Source: Actinomycetota bacterium | GTDB taxonomy: Bacteria > Actinomycetota > Acidimicrobiia > Acidimicrobiales > Poriferisodalaceae | NCBI GenBank assembly: GCA_014238065.1 | Contig: JABABU010000025.1 | Span: 117,648 to 181,647 of the forward strand | Reading direction: 5' to 3' | Length of the DNA: 64,000 nucleotides | Part shown: positions 34,150-42,874 of the stretch, one piece after another | Layout of the letters: every line of letters starts with the position of its first letter | Position numbering within the stretch: position 1 is the first letter of the stretch | Notes under the pieces: model-generated | Database searches by the model: none | What the model was told of the DNA's origin: nothing | The model's input: only the letters and a program-made list of their open reading frames with translations | Made by a program: the position numbers and the translations under genes

Positions 34150-34632
34150 TCAGCCTTTTGCCCATCGGTCGCCGAAAAGCGAGTTACGGTCATAGTCGAC
34201 CAGCGGGTATCACACCTGGCGACCAATGGGCCGATCCAGAGCCGGCCCGACCACCCGGCCCACCACTCACGGCAGCGTCAGCATCAAGCGCCGCTCCGCA
34301 CGTCTGGTAACTGCCCCGGCGCACGGCCAGTCCCGGCACCCTCGATTACAAACGGCGGCCTACGACACCTGACGCGACCGCCGCCCGGCAGCCGACCACA
34401 CCCGGAGGCGCCACCGTACCCAGTGCAATACGGCGAGCTCCGACCCGGCAGTGCCACCAGAAAAACCCCGCCATGGCACAGCGCCAACAGCCAACGAACA
34501 TAGCCAGCAGGCGTTACCAGCGGAAGCGCCGCGCCTCCGCACCACCCAGCGCAACCGTAGCCAAGACCTGGGTGGGACGAGCAGGAGTACGTGATAGCCC
34601 CACGACAAGCAGGATTCACAAGTGCGTACCAT
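34150..34632. other. Noncoding spacer between the two parS-like sites
   Basis: About 480 bases between parA and rsmG with no convincing gene. Both strands have open frames, but they are Cys/Gly/Arg-rich or Pro/Arg-rich and overlap rsmG or the parS sites. No tRNA or repeat was noticed. It presumably holds the parAB promoter. Confidence 0.6.
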
Positions 34633-34648
34633 TGATCCACGTGAAACA
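34633..34648. other. parS: parS-like centromere site 2
   Basis: TGATCCACGTGAAACA matches TGTTCCACGTGAAACA at 15 of 16 positions. It lies 14 bases beyond the rsmG stop, about 500 bases from site 1. Confidence 0.88.
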
Positions 34649-34662
34649 TACGAACGCCCTGA

Positions 34663-35304
34663 TCAGCGGCCTGAACCATCGAACAAAGGCCGCCGAACAG
34701 GCACCCCTTCGCGCCGCGGGTAGTGTGCCCCGAGAGCCGCGTGTTTACGATAGATCGTGAACGCCGGCGTGTCGGCACGCGACAGCTCTCGCCTCAACCC
34801 AAGTTGCGGCACATCTCGCGGCCAAGCCCGGCCGCCGGGTGGATCAGTTACGGCCACAACTCCACCTATAGCCGCAAACGCGCTCGCACACTCCAGGGTC
34901 GCTGCTGGGGGGCCGAACGACCGGCACATCACCGCCCCATAGGTCTCACGGAGCTCGGCGTCCCTGCCAAGCACCTCCGCGACCCCGGGAAGAACATCCG
35001 AACGCACCACCAAAGACGAACGGACAGCCGCCAGCGCAGACCGTAAGAAGGCACATCGCCGTACCGAACGATCGAGCAAGTCCACGCGCGCCCACCGACC
35101 ATCGGCAACCGCGATCAACCCAGGTACTCCACCTCCGGACCCAAGATCGAGAAGACGGTGGGCATGCGACGAAGCGGTGGTGAAGTCGGCGATGGCCGCC
35201 AGCAACACGGAGCTCTGCTCTACGTGTTGCTCGAGCCGACCATCGCCCAAAAACCCCAGGTCACGGGACCTGCCGAGTTGCTCGAGCAGATCCGCGTCAG
35301 TCAT
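34663..35304 (-). CDS. rsmG: 16S rRNA (guanine-N7)-methyltransferase RsmG
   Basis: 213 residues. SAM-binding motif I is 'RLLDLGSGGGVPGLIAV', followed by 'RVDLLDRSVRRCAFLRSAL' and the late 'AVMCRSFGPPAATLECA', where the usual 'V-x-x-R-A' block reads C-R-S. It methylates G527 of 16S rRNA; loss in other species gives low-level streptomycin resistance. The ATG overlaps the stop of the KH-R3H gene by one base (TGATG). Gene order jag-rsmG-parA is conserved. Confidence 0.95.
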   Translation of the reverse strand: MTDADLLEQLGRSRDLGFLGDGRLEQHVEQSSVLLAAIADFTTASSHAHRLLDLGSGGGVPGLIAVADGRWARVDLLDRSVRRCAFLRSALAAVRSSLVVRSDVLPGVAEVLGRDAELRETYGAVMCRSFGPPAATLECASAFAAIGGVVAVTDPPGGRAWPRDVPQLGLRRELSRADTPAFTIYRKHAALGAHYPRREGVPVRRPLFDGSGR

Positions 35305-35780
35305 CAGCCCTCAGGAACGATGACAACGCGCCGGCGAGGCTCCTCACCATCAGACACCGTTGCCACACCTTCAATCTCATTCACCGTGTCGTGAACGACC
35401 TTACGGTCGGCGCTGTGCATTGACTCGAGTGCCCTCGGCTCACCCGTCGACCTCACCGTCTCCGCGACGTCTCTCGCAAACACATCAAGCGCGGCCCGAC
35501 GACGCTCGCGGTATCCGCCAACATCCAGGCGGATACGAGCTCTGGTACCACTATTGTCTCGACGTTGGAGCACCGTCTTGGTCACCTCCGTCAGAGCAGA
35601 CAAGGTGTGGCCACCGGGACCGATGAGGAGACCCAGTGACTCACCGGTCACTTCGACCTCCACCGTGCCTTCATCCACGGCGACCACACCGGCAGAGCCG
35701 TTCAGCCCAAAAGACTCCAGCAGCCCGTCGAGAAACTCGACGGCCATGGCGCCCTGATCTTCCACTGATACATCGTTCAT
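35304..35780 (-). CDS. KH-R3H RNA-binding protein (Jag/KhpB C-terminal part)
   Basis: About 158 residues from ATG 35780, which has GGAG six bases upstream; ATG 35792 and TTG 35798 are in-frame alternatives. The KH domain has 'VEVTGESLGLLIGPGGHTLS' with the G-P-G-G loop, and the R3H domain contains 'LDVGGYRERRRAALDVFARD', 'ALESMHSADRKVVHD' and a final basic/hydrophobic end. This is the RNA-binding half of Jag/KhpB. The Jag_N domain normally fused to it is encoded as a separate gene immediately upstream in a different frame. Confidence 0.9.
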   Translation of the reverse strand: MNDVSVEDQGAMAVEFLDGLLESFGLNGSAGVVAVDEGTVEVEVTGESLGLLIGPGGHTLSALTEVTKTVLQRRDNSGTRARIRLDVGGYRERRRAALDVFARDVAETVRSTGEPRALESMHSADRKVVHDTVNEIEGVATVSDGEEPRRRVVIVPEG

Positions 35781-35809
35781 CATGTTCTCCATTGTCAATT
35801 CGTATGCGG

Positions 35810-36571
35810 TCAGTTGTCCGTGGCGGGGGTGATGCGGCGTACCCGCTTCACCGAAGCCGATTCAGCGACAGACATGGTCGAAGCATTCTTCGCCGCCGGG
35901 ACCGTCTCGTCGCTCGGGGGCGAAGAATGCGATTCGTCGGTCAGCCGTCTTCGCCGGACGGCAGGCCCCGAGTCCGCGGCACCGGTCGACGTTCGTCCAG
36001 CCGACGGTCTGCTCTGCGACGAGCGAGCCTGCTGCGTGGTGGGCGCCACACCGTCCGATGCCAGGGAACGCTTTCTCGTACGCGTCCGCGCCCCCTCCGC
36101 CGACTCAGCCGACTCAGCCGGGGCATCAGGCGATGCTGATTTCGCACCATGCCGACCCTCTGCAGACCCGCGCCCACCGGAACCACCTTGCCCGGCAGGC
36201 TTGCCGGCGGGTGCATTGCCCTGAGGGTCAGCCAACTGGGCCGACCTCTGCTTCCGCTGGGGAGGCGAGTCCTTCGAGTTCTTCCTGTCGCGCGGCTGCT
36301 TCACCGCGCGGCTCCCCGACTGCTTCTGGTCCCGTTGCCCAGTTCGGCCCTTCCGGCCTCGGCCGCCACCCTCACGCTCTCGGCGGGGACGCGGGGCGGT
36401 GGGGCGAACTCTGGCGCGAACCCGTGCATCGATCTTTCGAAGACCAAACCAGCCGCGACCATTCAGCTGCAGCACATCGACTTCAGCGTCACTCAAATCA
36501 ACACCCAAGCGGTCGAGCGCAAGTTCTTGGGCCTCCTCGACGGAAGCTCCTGTCACCTCAACCCACTCCAT
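35810..36571 (-). CDS. Jag_N-domain protein with long disordered basic tail
   Basis: 253 residues from ATG 36571 (AGGTG just upstream). Residues 1-50 are a clear Jag_N domain: 'WVEVTGASVEEAQELALDRL' and 'LQLNGRGWFGLRKIDARV'. Residues about 60-253 are a low-complexity Arg/Ser/Pro/Lys-rich extension with repeated basic tracts, no globular pattern. Jag is normally Jag_N-linker-KH-R3H in one chain; here the chain stops and KH-R3H begins 30 bases later in another frame. Placed between yidC and KH-R3H as jag always is. Confidence 0.82.
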   Translation of the reverse strand: MEWVEVTGASVEEAQELALDRLGVDLSDAEVDVLQLNGRGWFGLRKIDARVRARVRPTAPRPRREREGGGRGRKGRTGQRDQKQSGSRAVKQPRDRKNSKDSPPQRKQRSAQLADPQGNAPAGKPAGQGGSGGRGSAEGRHGAKSASPDAPAESAESAEGARTRTRKRSLASDGVAPTTQQARSSQSRPSAGRTSTGAADSGPAVRRRRLTDESHSSPPSDETVPAAKNASTMSVAESASVKRVRRITPATDN

Positions 36572-36615
36572 GGTCACCTACTGACGACAGAGGCACTCTC
36601 CAAGGAAATCCCATG

Positions 36616-37710
36616 TCAACGCTTCTTTTTCTTCTTGTTGGCAGGACGCTTATTTGGTCCGTGACCAGCAGTACGGCTGGTCGGGGCCGGACGGCCTTTG
36701 TCACTCTGCGAGCCGGCACCGCGCCGCTTCGGGGCTGAATCCGACGTCTTCTTGCCAGTTCTTTGTCCGTTGTCACCCTCGCTCGGACGCACCGGGCGCT
36801 GCCGAGAACGAGGACTTGGCCGCGGCCTGGATGGGTCCAGCGCCGGATACCGGGGCCCGCGCCCCCCAGTCGAATTATCGATGCGCCGACGCTTCGGTGG
36901 CTCGATCTCACCGACGACCTCGGTCTCGACAGGTGTCGAGGGGCTCAGGTTCTGGGCCGGCTTGTGGATCTTCCTGGAGATGTACGACTGCTGCGCGACC
37001 CTCCAGAGATTCGACACGATGAAGTACACGACGAGAGCCGCCGGCATGAAGAACGCAAAGATCGGAAGCGTCCACGGAAGGATCTTCATCAACATCTGCT
37101 GCTGTTGGGGGATCTCCTGACCAGGAGTCCTCCTGGCCGCCATCTGCCGCTGCTGAAACCACGACGTCAATCCGGTGACGACAACCATGCCCACGTACGG
37201 CACTGAGGTCACCAAACTGTCGCTCACGACCTCGTTGGCCTGACGAGACAAGTCGACGCCAAATGAGAGCATCTGGGCGCCGGCTGTGCTCAAATCTTCG
37301 AACAGATGCGACCCCGTCCCGACGTGGCGAGGCGCGAACTCCGTGCCCGCCTCATTCAGCCGGGTAAGGCCCCTGAGCAGGGAAAACAACGCAAAGAAAA
37401 TCGGCATCTGCACGAGCAGAGGAAGACAGCCACCGAGCGGGTTGACGCCGTGGCGCTGGTACAGCGCCATCATCTCGGTATTGAGGGTCTGGCGATCGTC
37501 GCGGTATTTGGCCTGAAGCGCCTTCATCTCGGGCTGAATAAGTTGCATCGCCATCATCGAACGGGTGCTCTTGATCGTGAGCGGGGTGAACATGATCATG
37601 ATGACGAGCGTGAACAAGGCGATAGCGAACATGTAGTTCGGCACGACCGCGTAACACGCGGACAACAGCTTCGCGAGAATCCCGAGGATTCCGTTCCACA
37701 AACTACCCAT
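36616..37710 (-). CDS. yidC: Membrane protein insertase YidC
   Basis: 364 residues. Actinobacterial-type YidC: TM1 near the N-terminus, 'FTPLTIKSTRSMMAMQLIQP' containing the hydrophilic-groove Arg, 'LQAKYRDDRQTLNTEMMALY' (cytoplasmic coiled loop), 'HGVNPLGGCLPLLVQMPIFF' and a final TM pair ending 'MPAALVVYFIVSNLWRVAQQ'. A strongly basic tail ending in K-K-K-K-K-R follows (about 270-364), able to contact ribosomes. Inserts membrane proteins with or without Sec. Its start overlaps yidD by eight bases. Confidence 0.96.
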   Translation of the reverse strand: MGSLWNGILGILAKLLSACYAVVPNYMFAIALFTLVIMIMFTPLTIKSTRSMMAMQLIQPEMKALQAKYRDDRQTLNTEMMALYQRHGVNPLGGCLPLLVQMPIFFALFSLLRGLTRLNEAGTEFAPRHVGTGSHLFEDLSTAGAQMLSFGVDLSRQANEVVSDSLVTSVPYVGMVVVTGLTSWFQQRQMAARRTPGQEIPQQQQMLMKILPWTLPIFAFFMPAALVVYFIVSNLWRVAQQSYISRKIHKPAQNLSPSTPVETEVVGEIEPPKRRRIDNSTGGRGPRYPALDPSRPRPSPRSRQRPVRPSEGDNGQRTGKKTSDSAPKRRGAGSQSDKGRPAPTSRTAGHGPNKRPANKKKKKR

Positions 37711-37948
37711 GATTTGCTGAACCTTTCATCGGAGGAACCGGATCCCATCCGGTTCCTCCCCAGGGATGACACCGCCCGATACGTCGAGCGCCGAGAAACA
37801 GTCCCTTCACCAGACCGAAGCGTTCGATCGCGGTGAACGTGAACGTCGAGCACGTGGGATCGAACCGACACGAGGGGGACCGCAACCGCGGAACCCACTT
37901 GTAGAGCCGAATCACCCCCAGCGCCAGCGCGGCTCCCGGGGACCTCAC
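37703..37948 (-). CDS. yidD: Membrane protein insertion efficiency factor YidD
   Basis: 81 residues from GTG 37948, which overlaps the rnpA stop as GTGA and has GGAG seven bases upstream. The family signature 'IRLYKWVPRLRSPSCRFDPT' followed by C-S-T-F and a late 'GGTGWDPVP' is complete. YidD assists YidC-dependent insertion from the cytoplasmic face. Sits in the canonical rpmH-rnpA-yidD-yidC order. Confidence 0.94.
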   Translation of the reverse strand: MRSPGAALALGVIRLYKWVPRLRSPSCRFDPTCSTFTFTAIERFGLVKGLFLGARRIGRCHPWGGTGWDPVPPMKGSANHG

Positions 37949-38274
37949 TTCCGCGCTCCGATCCGATTCAGGAGCGAACCGACCTCCAGCCTCAGACTCG
38001 AGACGGAACACGACTCGATGTTGCCGTTGTGACCGATGAGGAAAAGCCCTGGCGGAACGACCACGTCACCGTGGGACATGATGGCGCGCAACTGCCTTCG
38101 CAGGCGGTTCCGCGTCGGGGCATTACCGTTGCGTCTCCCAAGTGCGAAGGCAACTCGGGGCGGGGTGCATTGAGTGTCGGTCACGTAGCGAATCCAGAGC
38201 TTGTCGCTCGACTTTCGAACTCCCTCTTTCCGGAGTCGATCGAAGTCAGCGCGAGATCTACAGCTGTGAATCAA
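37945..38274 (-). CDS. rnpA: Ribonuclease P protein component
   Basis: 109 residues from TTG 38274, whose TTGA overlaps the rpmH stop. The RNR motif region is '[19 protein letters not shown]', with the Arg/Asn residues that bind pre-tRNA 5' leader and P RNA; the N-terminus '[18 protein letters not shown]' matches the family. Functions with the catalytic P RNA (not in this window) to mature tRNA 5' ends. Expression is coupled to rpmH. Confidence 0.94.
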   Translation of the reverse strand: MIHSCRSRADFDRLRKEGVRKSSDKLWIRYVTDTQCTPPRVAFALGRRNGNAPTRNRLRRQLRAIMSHGDVVVPPGLFLIGHNGNIESCSVSSLRLEVGSLLNRIGARK

Positions 38275-38405
38275 GCGCTCAGGCGCTGTCGGCCCTTCCG
38301 ACGACGCGCCCTGACAACGGCGCGTCCTGCCCGATCAGACATGCGGTGCCTGAACCCGTGCTTGCGCGCACGCCGCCGGGTGTTGGGTTGAAACGTACGC
38401 TTCAC
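38271..38405 (-). CDS. rpmH: Ribosomal protein bL34
   Basis: 44 residues from GTG 38405, a typical length. Sequence begins '[20 protein letters not shown]' (GTG-initiated) and continues to '[11 protein letters not shown]', matching bL34 throughout. First gene of rpmH-rnpA-yidD-yidC-Jag_N-KH/R3H-rsmG, divergent from dnaA. Confidence 0.97.
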   Translation of the reverse strand: MKRTFQPNTRRRARKHGFRHRMSDRAGRAVVRARRRKGRQRLSA

Positions 38406-38646
38406 AATGGCCTCCAGGACGCCTCCGTCGGCGCCCACGTGTGTTGGTTGGGGATCGGGAGCGAGTCGTCGCTCAGCATAGGGGAGTGTACCGATATGGC
38501 CCAGGATGGACTTCAGTCCAAGCAAGGCTACGCCCACGCGAGCCCATACAACAACCTGCCCGTCAAGCTTCTGCGGCGCCGCCTCCGACACCAGCACCAT
38601 CTTCTGGCGGCGCGAGTTGCGCCGGATCACGAATCGCGCGAAGTTT

Positions 38647-38678
38647 GCAAATGGGCGCGCGGACGGCGCGCCATTTGC
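38647..38678. promoter_or_regulatory. Long imperfect palindrome upstream of dnaA
   Basis: Arms GCAAATGG and CCATTTGC pair perfectly, and after one bulged G the inner arms CGCGC and GCGCG pair too, leaving a GGACG loop. Lies between two divergent genes, so it is more likely an operator or structural element than a terminator. Confidence 0.55.
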
Positions 38679-38742
38679 TAGCTTCGCCCGTCCGGTTCTA
38701 CTGACATGATGTTCACCAATTCAGCCCATCCCCACAGCCTCA

Positions 38743-38760
38743 AATGACATTGATGTCATT
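38743..38760. promoter_or_regulatory. Perfect 7-bp dyad (operator-like) upstream of dnaA
   Basis: AATGACA-TTGA-TGTCATT, a compact inverted repeat of the size of a dimeric repressor site, about 80 bases before the dnaA start. Confidence 0.5.
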
Positions 38761-38796
38761 CACGGCCTAATCCGTCACGGTGTTCATCCCCACAGG

Positions 38797-38816
38797 TTTT
38801 CCACATATGTGGACGA
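38797..38816. promoter_or_regulatory. Inverted pair of DnaA boxes at the dnaA promoter
   Basis: TTTTCCACA (38797-38805, plus strand) and TCGTCCACA (38808-38816, minus strand) flank the 14-bp palindrome TCCACATATGTGGA. They lie just before the dnaA ribosome-binding site, as expected for DnaA autoregulation. Confidence 0.7.
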
Positions 38817-38841
38817 CCGCCCTACGCATCCAGGAGAACAC

Positions 38842-40278
38842 GTGACCAACGGGGTGATCCCAGAGCCAACAAGACTGTGGACAACTGCAGCATCATCCCT
38901 TCGAGCACAGGTCTCCGAGGCAGTGTGGCTCACCACCTTCAGCGACGTGCACGCTGTCGTCATCGACGAAGACCGCGTAATTCTCAGTGTTCCGAGCTCG
39001 CTGATCCGAGAACGCATCGAGGGCCGCTACAAGTCGATGGTCGAAGCTGTATTGAAAGATGCCGGCGCAGATGAACGCCGCGTGCTCATCGAAGTCATCA
39101 CCGAAGAACCGATCGAGGAGATCGATCTTCCATCCCAACATCCTCAGCTCATCACCACTACATCCGAACCACCGAACGCGCGTGCAACAGCGAACCACCC
39201 GTCATCGGACGGTGAGTCCAGCCCGGCCATGGCCACGAGGTCACTCGACTACACCGACGCCATCAACGAGCGGTACACGTTCGACACGTTCGTCACGGGA
39301 ACATCGAACCGGTTTGCTCATGCAGCGGCGCTGGCCGTTGCCGAAACACCAGGGCGGAGTTACAACCCGCTGTTCATTCACGGCGGGGCGGGGCTCGGCA
39401 AGACCCACCTCCTCCAAGCCATCGTCCACTATCTGCAACGGAACTATCCCGGGTACCGAGTTCGGTACGTCTCCACAGAGACGTTCATGAACGAATTCGT
39501 CGAAGCAATCCGTACCAACGGTCAGACTAATTTCAAACGTCGCTACCGAGACATCGACGTTCTACTGGTCGACGACATCCAGTTCATGGAAGGGAAAGAG
39601 GGTCTTCAAGAAGAGTTCTTCCACACTTTCAATTCGCTACATGGCGCAGGTCGTCAAGTCATTCTTTCTTCCGATCGACCGCCACGTGCCATCGCGACAC
39701 TGGAGGACCGCCTTCGGAGCCGATTCGAGTGGGGCCTCACCACCGACATCCAGCCACCCGATCTCGAGACTCGCCTCGCCATCCTTCGCAAAAAGACCGA
39801 ACTCCAGGGCTCTACCGTTCCCGATGATGTGCTCGAGTTCATCGCCACCAACATCAAGAGCAATATTCGCGAACTCGAAGGCGCATTGATCCGGGTCGGA
39901 GCTTTCGCCAGCCTCACGCGGGAGCCGTTGGAGCTGGACCTCGCGGTGAAGGTGCTGGCCGACATCGTGACCGACGGCGAACCGCGACCGATCACACTCG
40001 ACAGAATCGTCGAAGCGACAGTCTCCGTGTTCGGATTCCCGGAGAGTGAGCTGACGGGAAAGCGACGTCACAGAGCCCTCGTCACCGCCCGACAAATCTC
40101 GATGTATGTGTGCAGGGAACTCACCGATCTCAGCTATCCGGCGATCGCACGCGAATTCGGAAATCGCGATCACACCACGGTGATTCACGCCGTGGACAAG
40201 ATTTCGAGACAGCTGGCCGAGCGACGCGAGATCTACGACCAGGTCACTGTTCTCATCCAGGAGATCAAGTCGCAGTGA
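38842..40278 (+). CDS. dnaA: Chromosomal replication initiator protein DnaA
   Basis: 478 residues from GTG 38842 (AGGAG five bases upstream); an in-frame GTG at 38809 lies inside the DnaA-box palindrome. Domain I spans about 1-85; a short linker follows; domain III has Walker A '[16 protein letters not shown]', Walker B '[16 protein letters not shown]', sensor '[23 protein letters not shown]' (arginine finger and box VII); domain IV has the DNA-binding signature '[20 protein letters not shown]' and '[16 protein letters not shown]'. Initiates replication at the adjacent oriC by binding boxes and DnaA-trios. Transcribed toward dnaN. Confidence 0.98.
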   Translation: MTNGVIPEPTRLWTTAASSLRAQVSEAVWLTTFSDVHAVVIDEDRVILSVPSSLIRERIEGRYKSMVEAVLKDAGADERRVLIEVITEEPIEEIDLPSQHPQLITTTSEPPNARATANHPSSDGESSPAMATRSLDYTDAINERYTFDTFVTGTSNRFAHAAALAVAETPGRSYNPLFIHGGAGLGKTHLLQAIVHYLQRNYPGYRVRYVSTETFMNEFVEAIRTNGQTNFKRRYRDIDVLLVDDIQFMEGKEGLQEEFFHTFNSLHGAGRQVILSSDRPPRAIATLEDRLRSRFEWGLTTDIQPPDLETRLAILRKKTELQGSTVPDDVLEFIATNIKSNIRELEGALIRVGAFASLTREPLELDLAVKVLADIVTDGEPRPITLDRIVEATVSVFGFPESELTGKRRHRALVTARQISMYVCRELTDLSYPAIAREFGNRDHTTVIHAVDKISRQLAERREIYDQVTVLIQEIKSQ

Positions 40279-40609
40279 ACGCGACCGTGCTCACCGAAAC
40301 CACACATCGTCAGCCCGTTCGCGCGGGCCGCGCGAACATCCTGAGGACAACCACGGGATCAGCTCTGGGGATCACCGGTGGACGAACCAACATCGTCCAC
40401 AACCGCATACGATTCCAGAACGACCACCCGACGAACTGTGGAAGGCTGGGGACGAACCTCCAAACAACGACACGGCCTCTGACCTGCTCGGATTCATCGT
40501 TTTCCACAATCCACAGCACCTACTACTACTCCTACCTAAAAACTTTCTCAGACGTGTTGGAGAGGGATAACCACTTCCCCCCGCCCATGAACAAGAACGG
40601 AAGCAACTA
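40279..40609. other. oriC: Replication origin oriC (dnaA-dnaN spacer)
   Basis: 331 bases with no gene. DnaA-box-like sites: an inverted pair TGGACGA (40379-40385) / TCGTCCA (40393-40399), CCTTCCACA on the minus strand at 40437-40445, TTTTCCACA at 40500-40508 and overlapping CAATCCACA at 40507-40515. The last two abut a GC step and a DnaA-trio (40520-40534), then an AT-rich stretch (CCTAAAAACTTTCTCAGA). Position between dnaA and dnaN and box order match a functional bacterial origin unwinding system. Confidence 0.88.
40520..40534 (-). other. DnaA-trio unwinding element
   Basis: CTACTACTACTCCTA on plus gives, read 3'-5' on the other strand, GAT-GAT-GAT-GAG-GAT, the repeated 3'-(G/A)AT-5' trinucleotide recognised by DnaA on single strands. 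It starts five bases after a DnaA box, the spacing expected for the basal unwinding system. Confidence 0.82.
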
Positions 40610-41719
40610 GTGAAGTTCCGCTGCGAACGTGACGTACTCCTCGATGCCCTCGCCACAGCCGGTCGAGCGGTCACCGGTCGCGGCGGGGCGCTCCCGGTCC
40701 TGGCGGGGGTACGCCTCGATATCGCTGACGGCCGGCTTCGCATTGTGGGCAGTGATCTCGACCTCACGATTCGTACCGAGGTCGACGTTGCAACCGGCGA
40801 GAGCGGGTCAACTGTCCTGCCATCACGTCTCATCAACGACATTATTCGCTCTCTTGACACGGGCGCTGTCGACATCGAGATCGACAGCGAGGAAGCAAGG
40901 GTCTCGGCTGGGCGCAGTCAGTTCACCGTCCGGACGCTTCCGGTCGACGACTTCCCGAACCTCGGTGAACCCAGTGGCGAGGAAGTCACAGTCAGCGCCG
41001 ACGAATTGTCGGCCGGTCTCCGGCAGGTCGTGTTAGCTGCAAGTGTTGACGATGCACGCCCAATTTTGACCGGCGTCCTCATGACAGCCGAAGAAGGTGG
41101 CCTTCGCCTCGTTGCCACCGACTCCTACCGACTTGCTGTCCGCGATCTACCGAATGCCACAGTGCTCGGAGAAGGCCAAAAAGTACTCGTGCCTTCACGT
41201 GCGCTCGGCGAGTTGATTCGGGTGCTCGGATCAGCGACGGACGTCAAAGTCCGCCTTGGCGAGCGGGATGTGACCTTCGACGTCGATCCCGGCAAAGGTG
41301 CTTCAGTCCAGCTGACAACACGGCTCATCGAAGGAGAGTTCCCGAACTATCGTCAGCTCATCCCGGCCTCGTACCCGAATGAGCTGACGGTCGACCGTGA
41401 CGTCCTATTGGACGCTGTCCGCAGGGTGAAATTGATGGCGCGGGAGTCCACGCCCCTCCGATTGACTCAGCGGGATGGCTCACTCGAGCTGATGGCAGTC
41501 ACCCAAGACGTCGGTGAGGCTCATGAAGAAGTCGACGCGGTATACAGCGGCACCGAACTCACCGTTGCTTTCAATCCCGACTATTTGATCGCCGGTATCG
41601 AGGCTGCTCCTGGTGATGAAGTGAAATTGCAGACGCTCGACGCATTGAAGCCGGCTGTGCTTCGTGCAACCGACGGCTCCGACTACCTGTACCTGCTGAT
41701 GCCGGTGCGTGTGTCATAG
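40610..41719 (+). CDS. dnaN: DNA polymerase III beta sliding clamp
   Basis: 369 residues from GTG 40610. Three-fold repeated clamp domain: 'MKFRCERDVLLDALATAGRA' (GTG start), 'DGRLRIVGSDLDLTIRTEVD', 'DARPILTGVLMTAEEGGLRL' with 'TDSYRLAVRDLP', and C-terminal 'YLYLLMPVRVS'. The C-terminal peptide M-P-V-R is the clamp-binding pocket strand. Ring-shaped dimer holding polymerase on DNA. recF follows, beginning within about 100 bases or less. Confidence 0.98.
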   Translation: MKFRCERDVLLDALATAGRAVTGRGGALPVLAGVRLDIADGRLRIVGSDLDLTIRTEVDVATGESGSTVLPSRLINDIIRSLDTGAVDIEIDSEEARVSAGRSQFTVRTLPVDDFPNLGEPSGEEVTVSADELSAGLRQVVLAASVDDARPILTGVLMTAEEGGLRLVATDSYRLAVRDLPNATVLGEGQKVLVPSRALGELIRVLGSATDVKVRLGERDVTFDVDPGKGASVQLTTRLIEGEFPNYRQLIPASYPNELTVDRDVLLDAVRRVKLMARESTPLRLTQRDGSLELMAVTQDVGEAHEEVDAVYSGTELTVAFNPDYLIAGIEAAPGDEVKLQTLDALKPAVLRATDGSDYLYLLMPVRVS

Positions 41720-41820
41720 ACGAGGTAGCCGACCTCGGCCCCGGTGGAATCGGGCCGCGCCAGTCGATCGTTCTGCTGCGCCGGCTGTGGCTGACTGATT
41801 TCAGGAATCACTCTGCCTCG

Positions 41821-42874
41821 ATGTTCGACTTTCCACCCGGCCTCACCGTCATCAGTGGGGGTAACGGCGAAGGAAAGACAACTGTTCTCGAAGCCATCAG
41901 CTACCTGGCCAGCCTTGGGAGCTTCCGCGCCGTGTCCAACGACACGCTTGTGAAGGTCGGCACTCCACACGCGGTGATCAGGGCGGAACTCGATATCGAC
42001 GGGCGGGAGCAGCTCGTCGAAGCCCAGATCGTGCCTGGCTCAAAGAACAGGATCCAAGTCAATCGGCAACCGCTTCGTCGGGCCAGGGATCTTCTTGGCA
42101 CGGTTCGAGTGGTGGTGTTTGCGCCCGACGATCTCCATGTCGTGAAAGGGTCCCCTGGTGAACGTCGGCGCTTCCTCGACGACGCGCTCTCGAGCCTTTC
42201 GTTGAAATTCCATACATTGCGTGGCGACCTCGACAAAGTGATTCGGCAGCGCAACACCGTGCTCAAACAGGCCGGAGGAAGAGAGACCCTCGAGGTCGCG
42301 GCCACGCTGGATGTCTGGGACCTGAAACTTGCCGAGTTTGGCGAGCAGGTGGCATCGCAGCGACGCGATCTGTGTCAGCGTCTCGAGCCTTTCGTTACCG
42401 GGTTGTATCACCGACTGGCCGGCTCCGAGGTCTCGGTTTCGCTGTCGTACCGTTCAGAGTGGTCTGATGTTGGTCTGATGGGTGCTCTCAACGCTGCACG
42501 CTCCGATGAACTGAGGCGCAAGGTCACACTTGTCGGACCACATCGCGACGATCTCGAGATAGTCCTCGACCACTTGCCTGCGAAAACCCACGCGTCGCAG
42601 GGTGAGCAGCGAACTCTTGCGCTCGCGATGCGACTGGCGACCCAGCGAGTGATTGCCGCCGAGACCGGACGAGAGCCGATCGTCCTGCTTGACGATGTGT
42701 TCAGTGAGCTCGACGAGACCAGGGCAGCGGCATTGATGTCCGAGCTGCCCGCGAGTCAGACGATCCTCACCACAGCGACGGGCACGGTCCCCACCGGTGA
42801 GGTCCCAGCCGCCTCCTATGTTGTTGATGCCGGTGCAATCGTCGGCAGCACACGACCCCCGGGACGTGAACACG

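Larger units (their letters stand above)
38406..38841. promoter_or_regulatory. Divergent rpmH/dnaA control region
   Basis: 436 bases without a convincing gene, holding promoters for rpmH (leftward) and dnaA (rightward). It contains a long imperfect palindrome (38647-38678), a 7-bp dyad (38743-38760) and inverted DnaA boxes (38797-38816), described separately. Confidence 0.75.

Noticed and set aside
34284..34778. Minus-strand frame of 164 codons across the parS spacer and the 3' end of rsmG
   Set aside because: Cys/Gly/Arg-rich without domain, overlaps rsmG, and contains a parS-like site in its middle.
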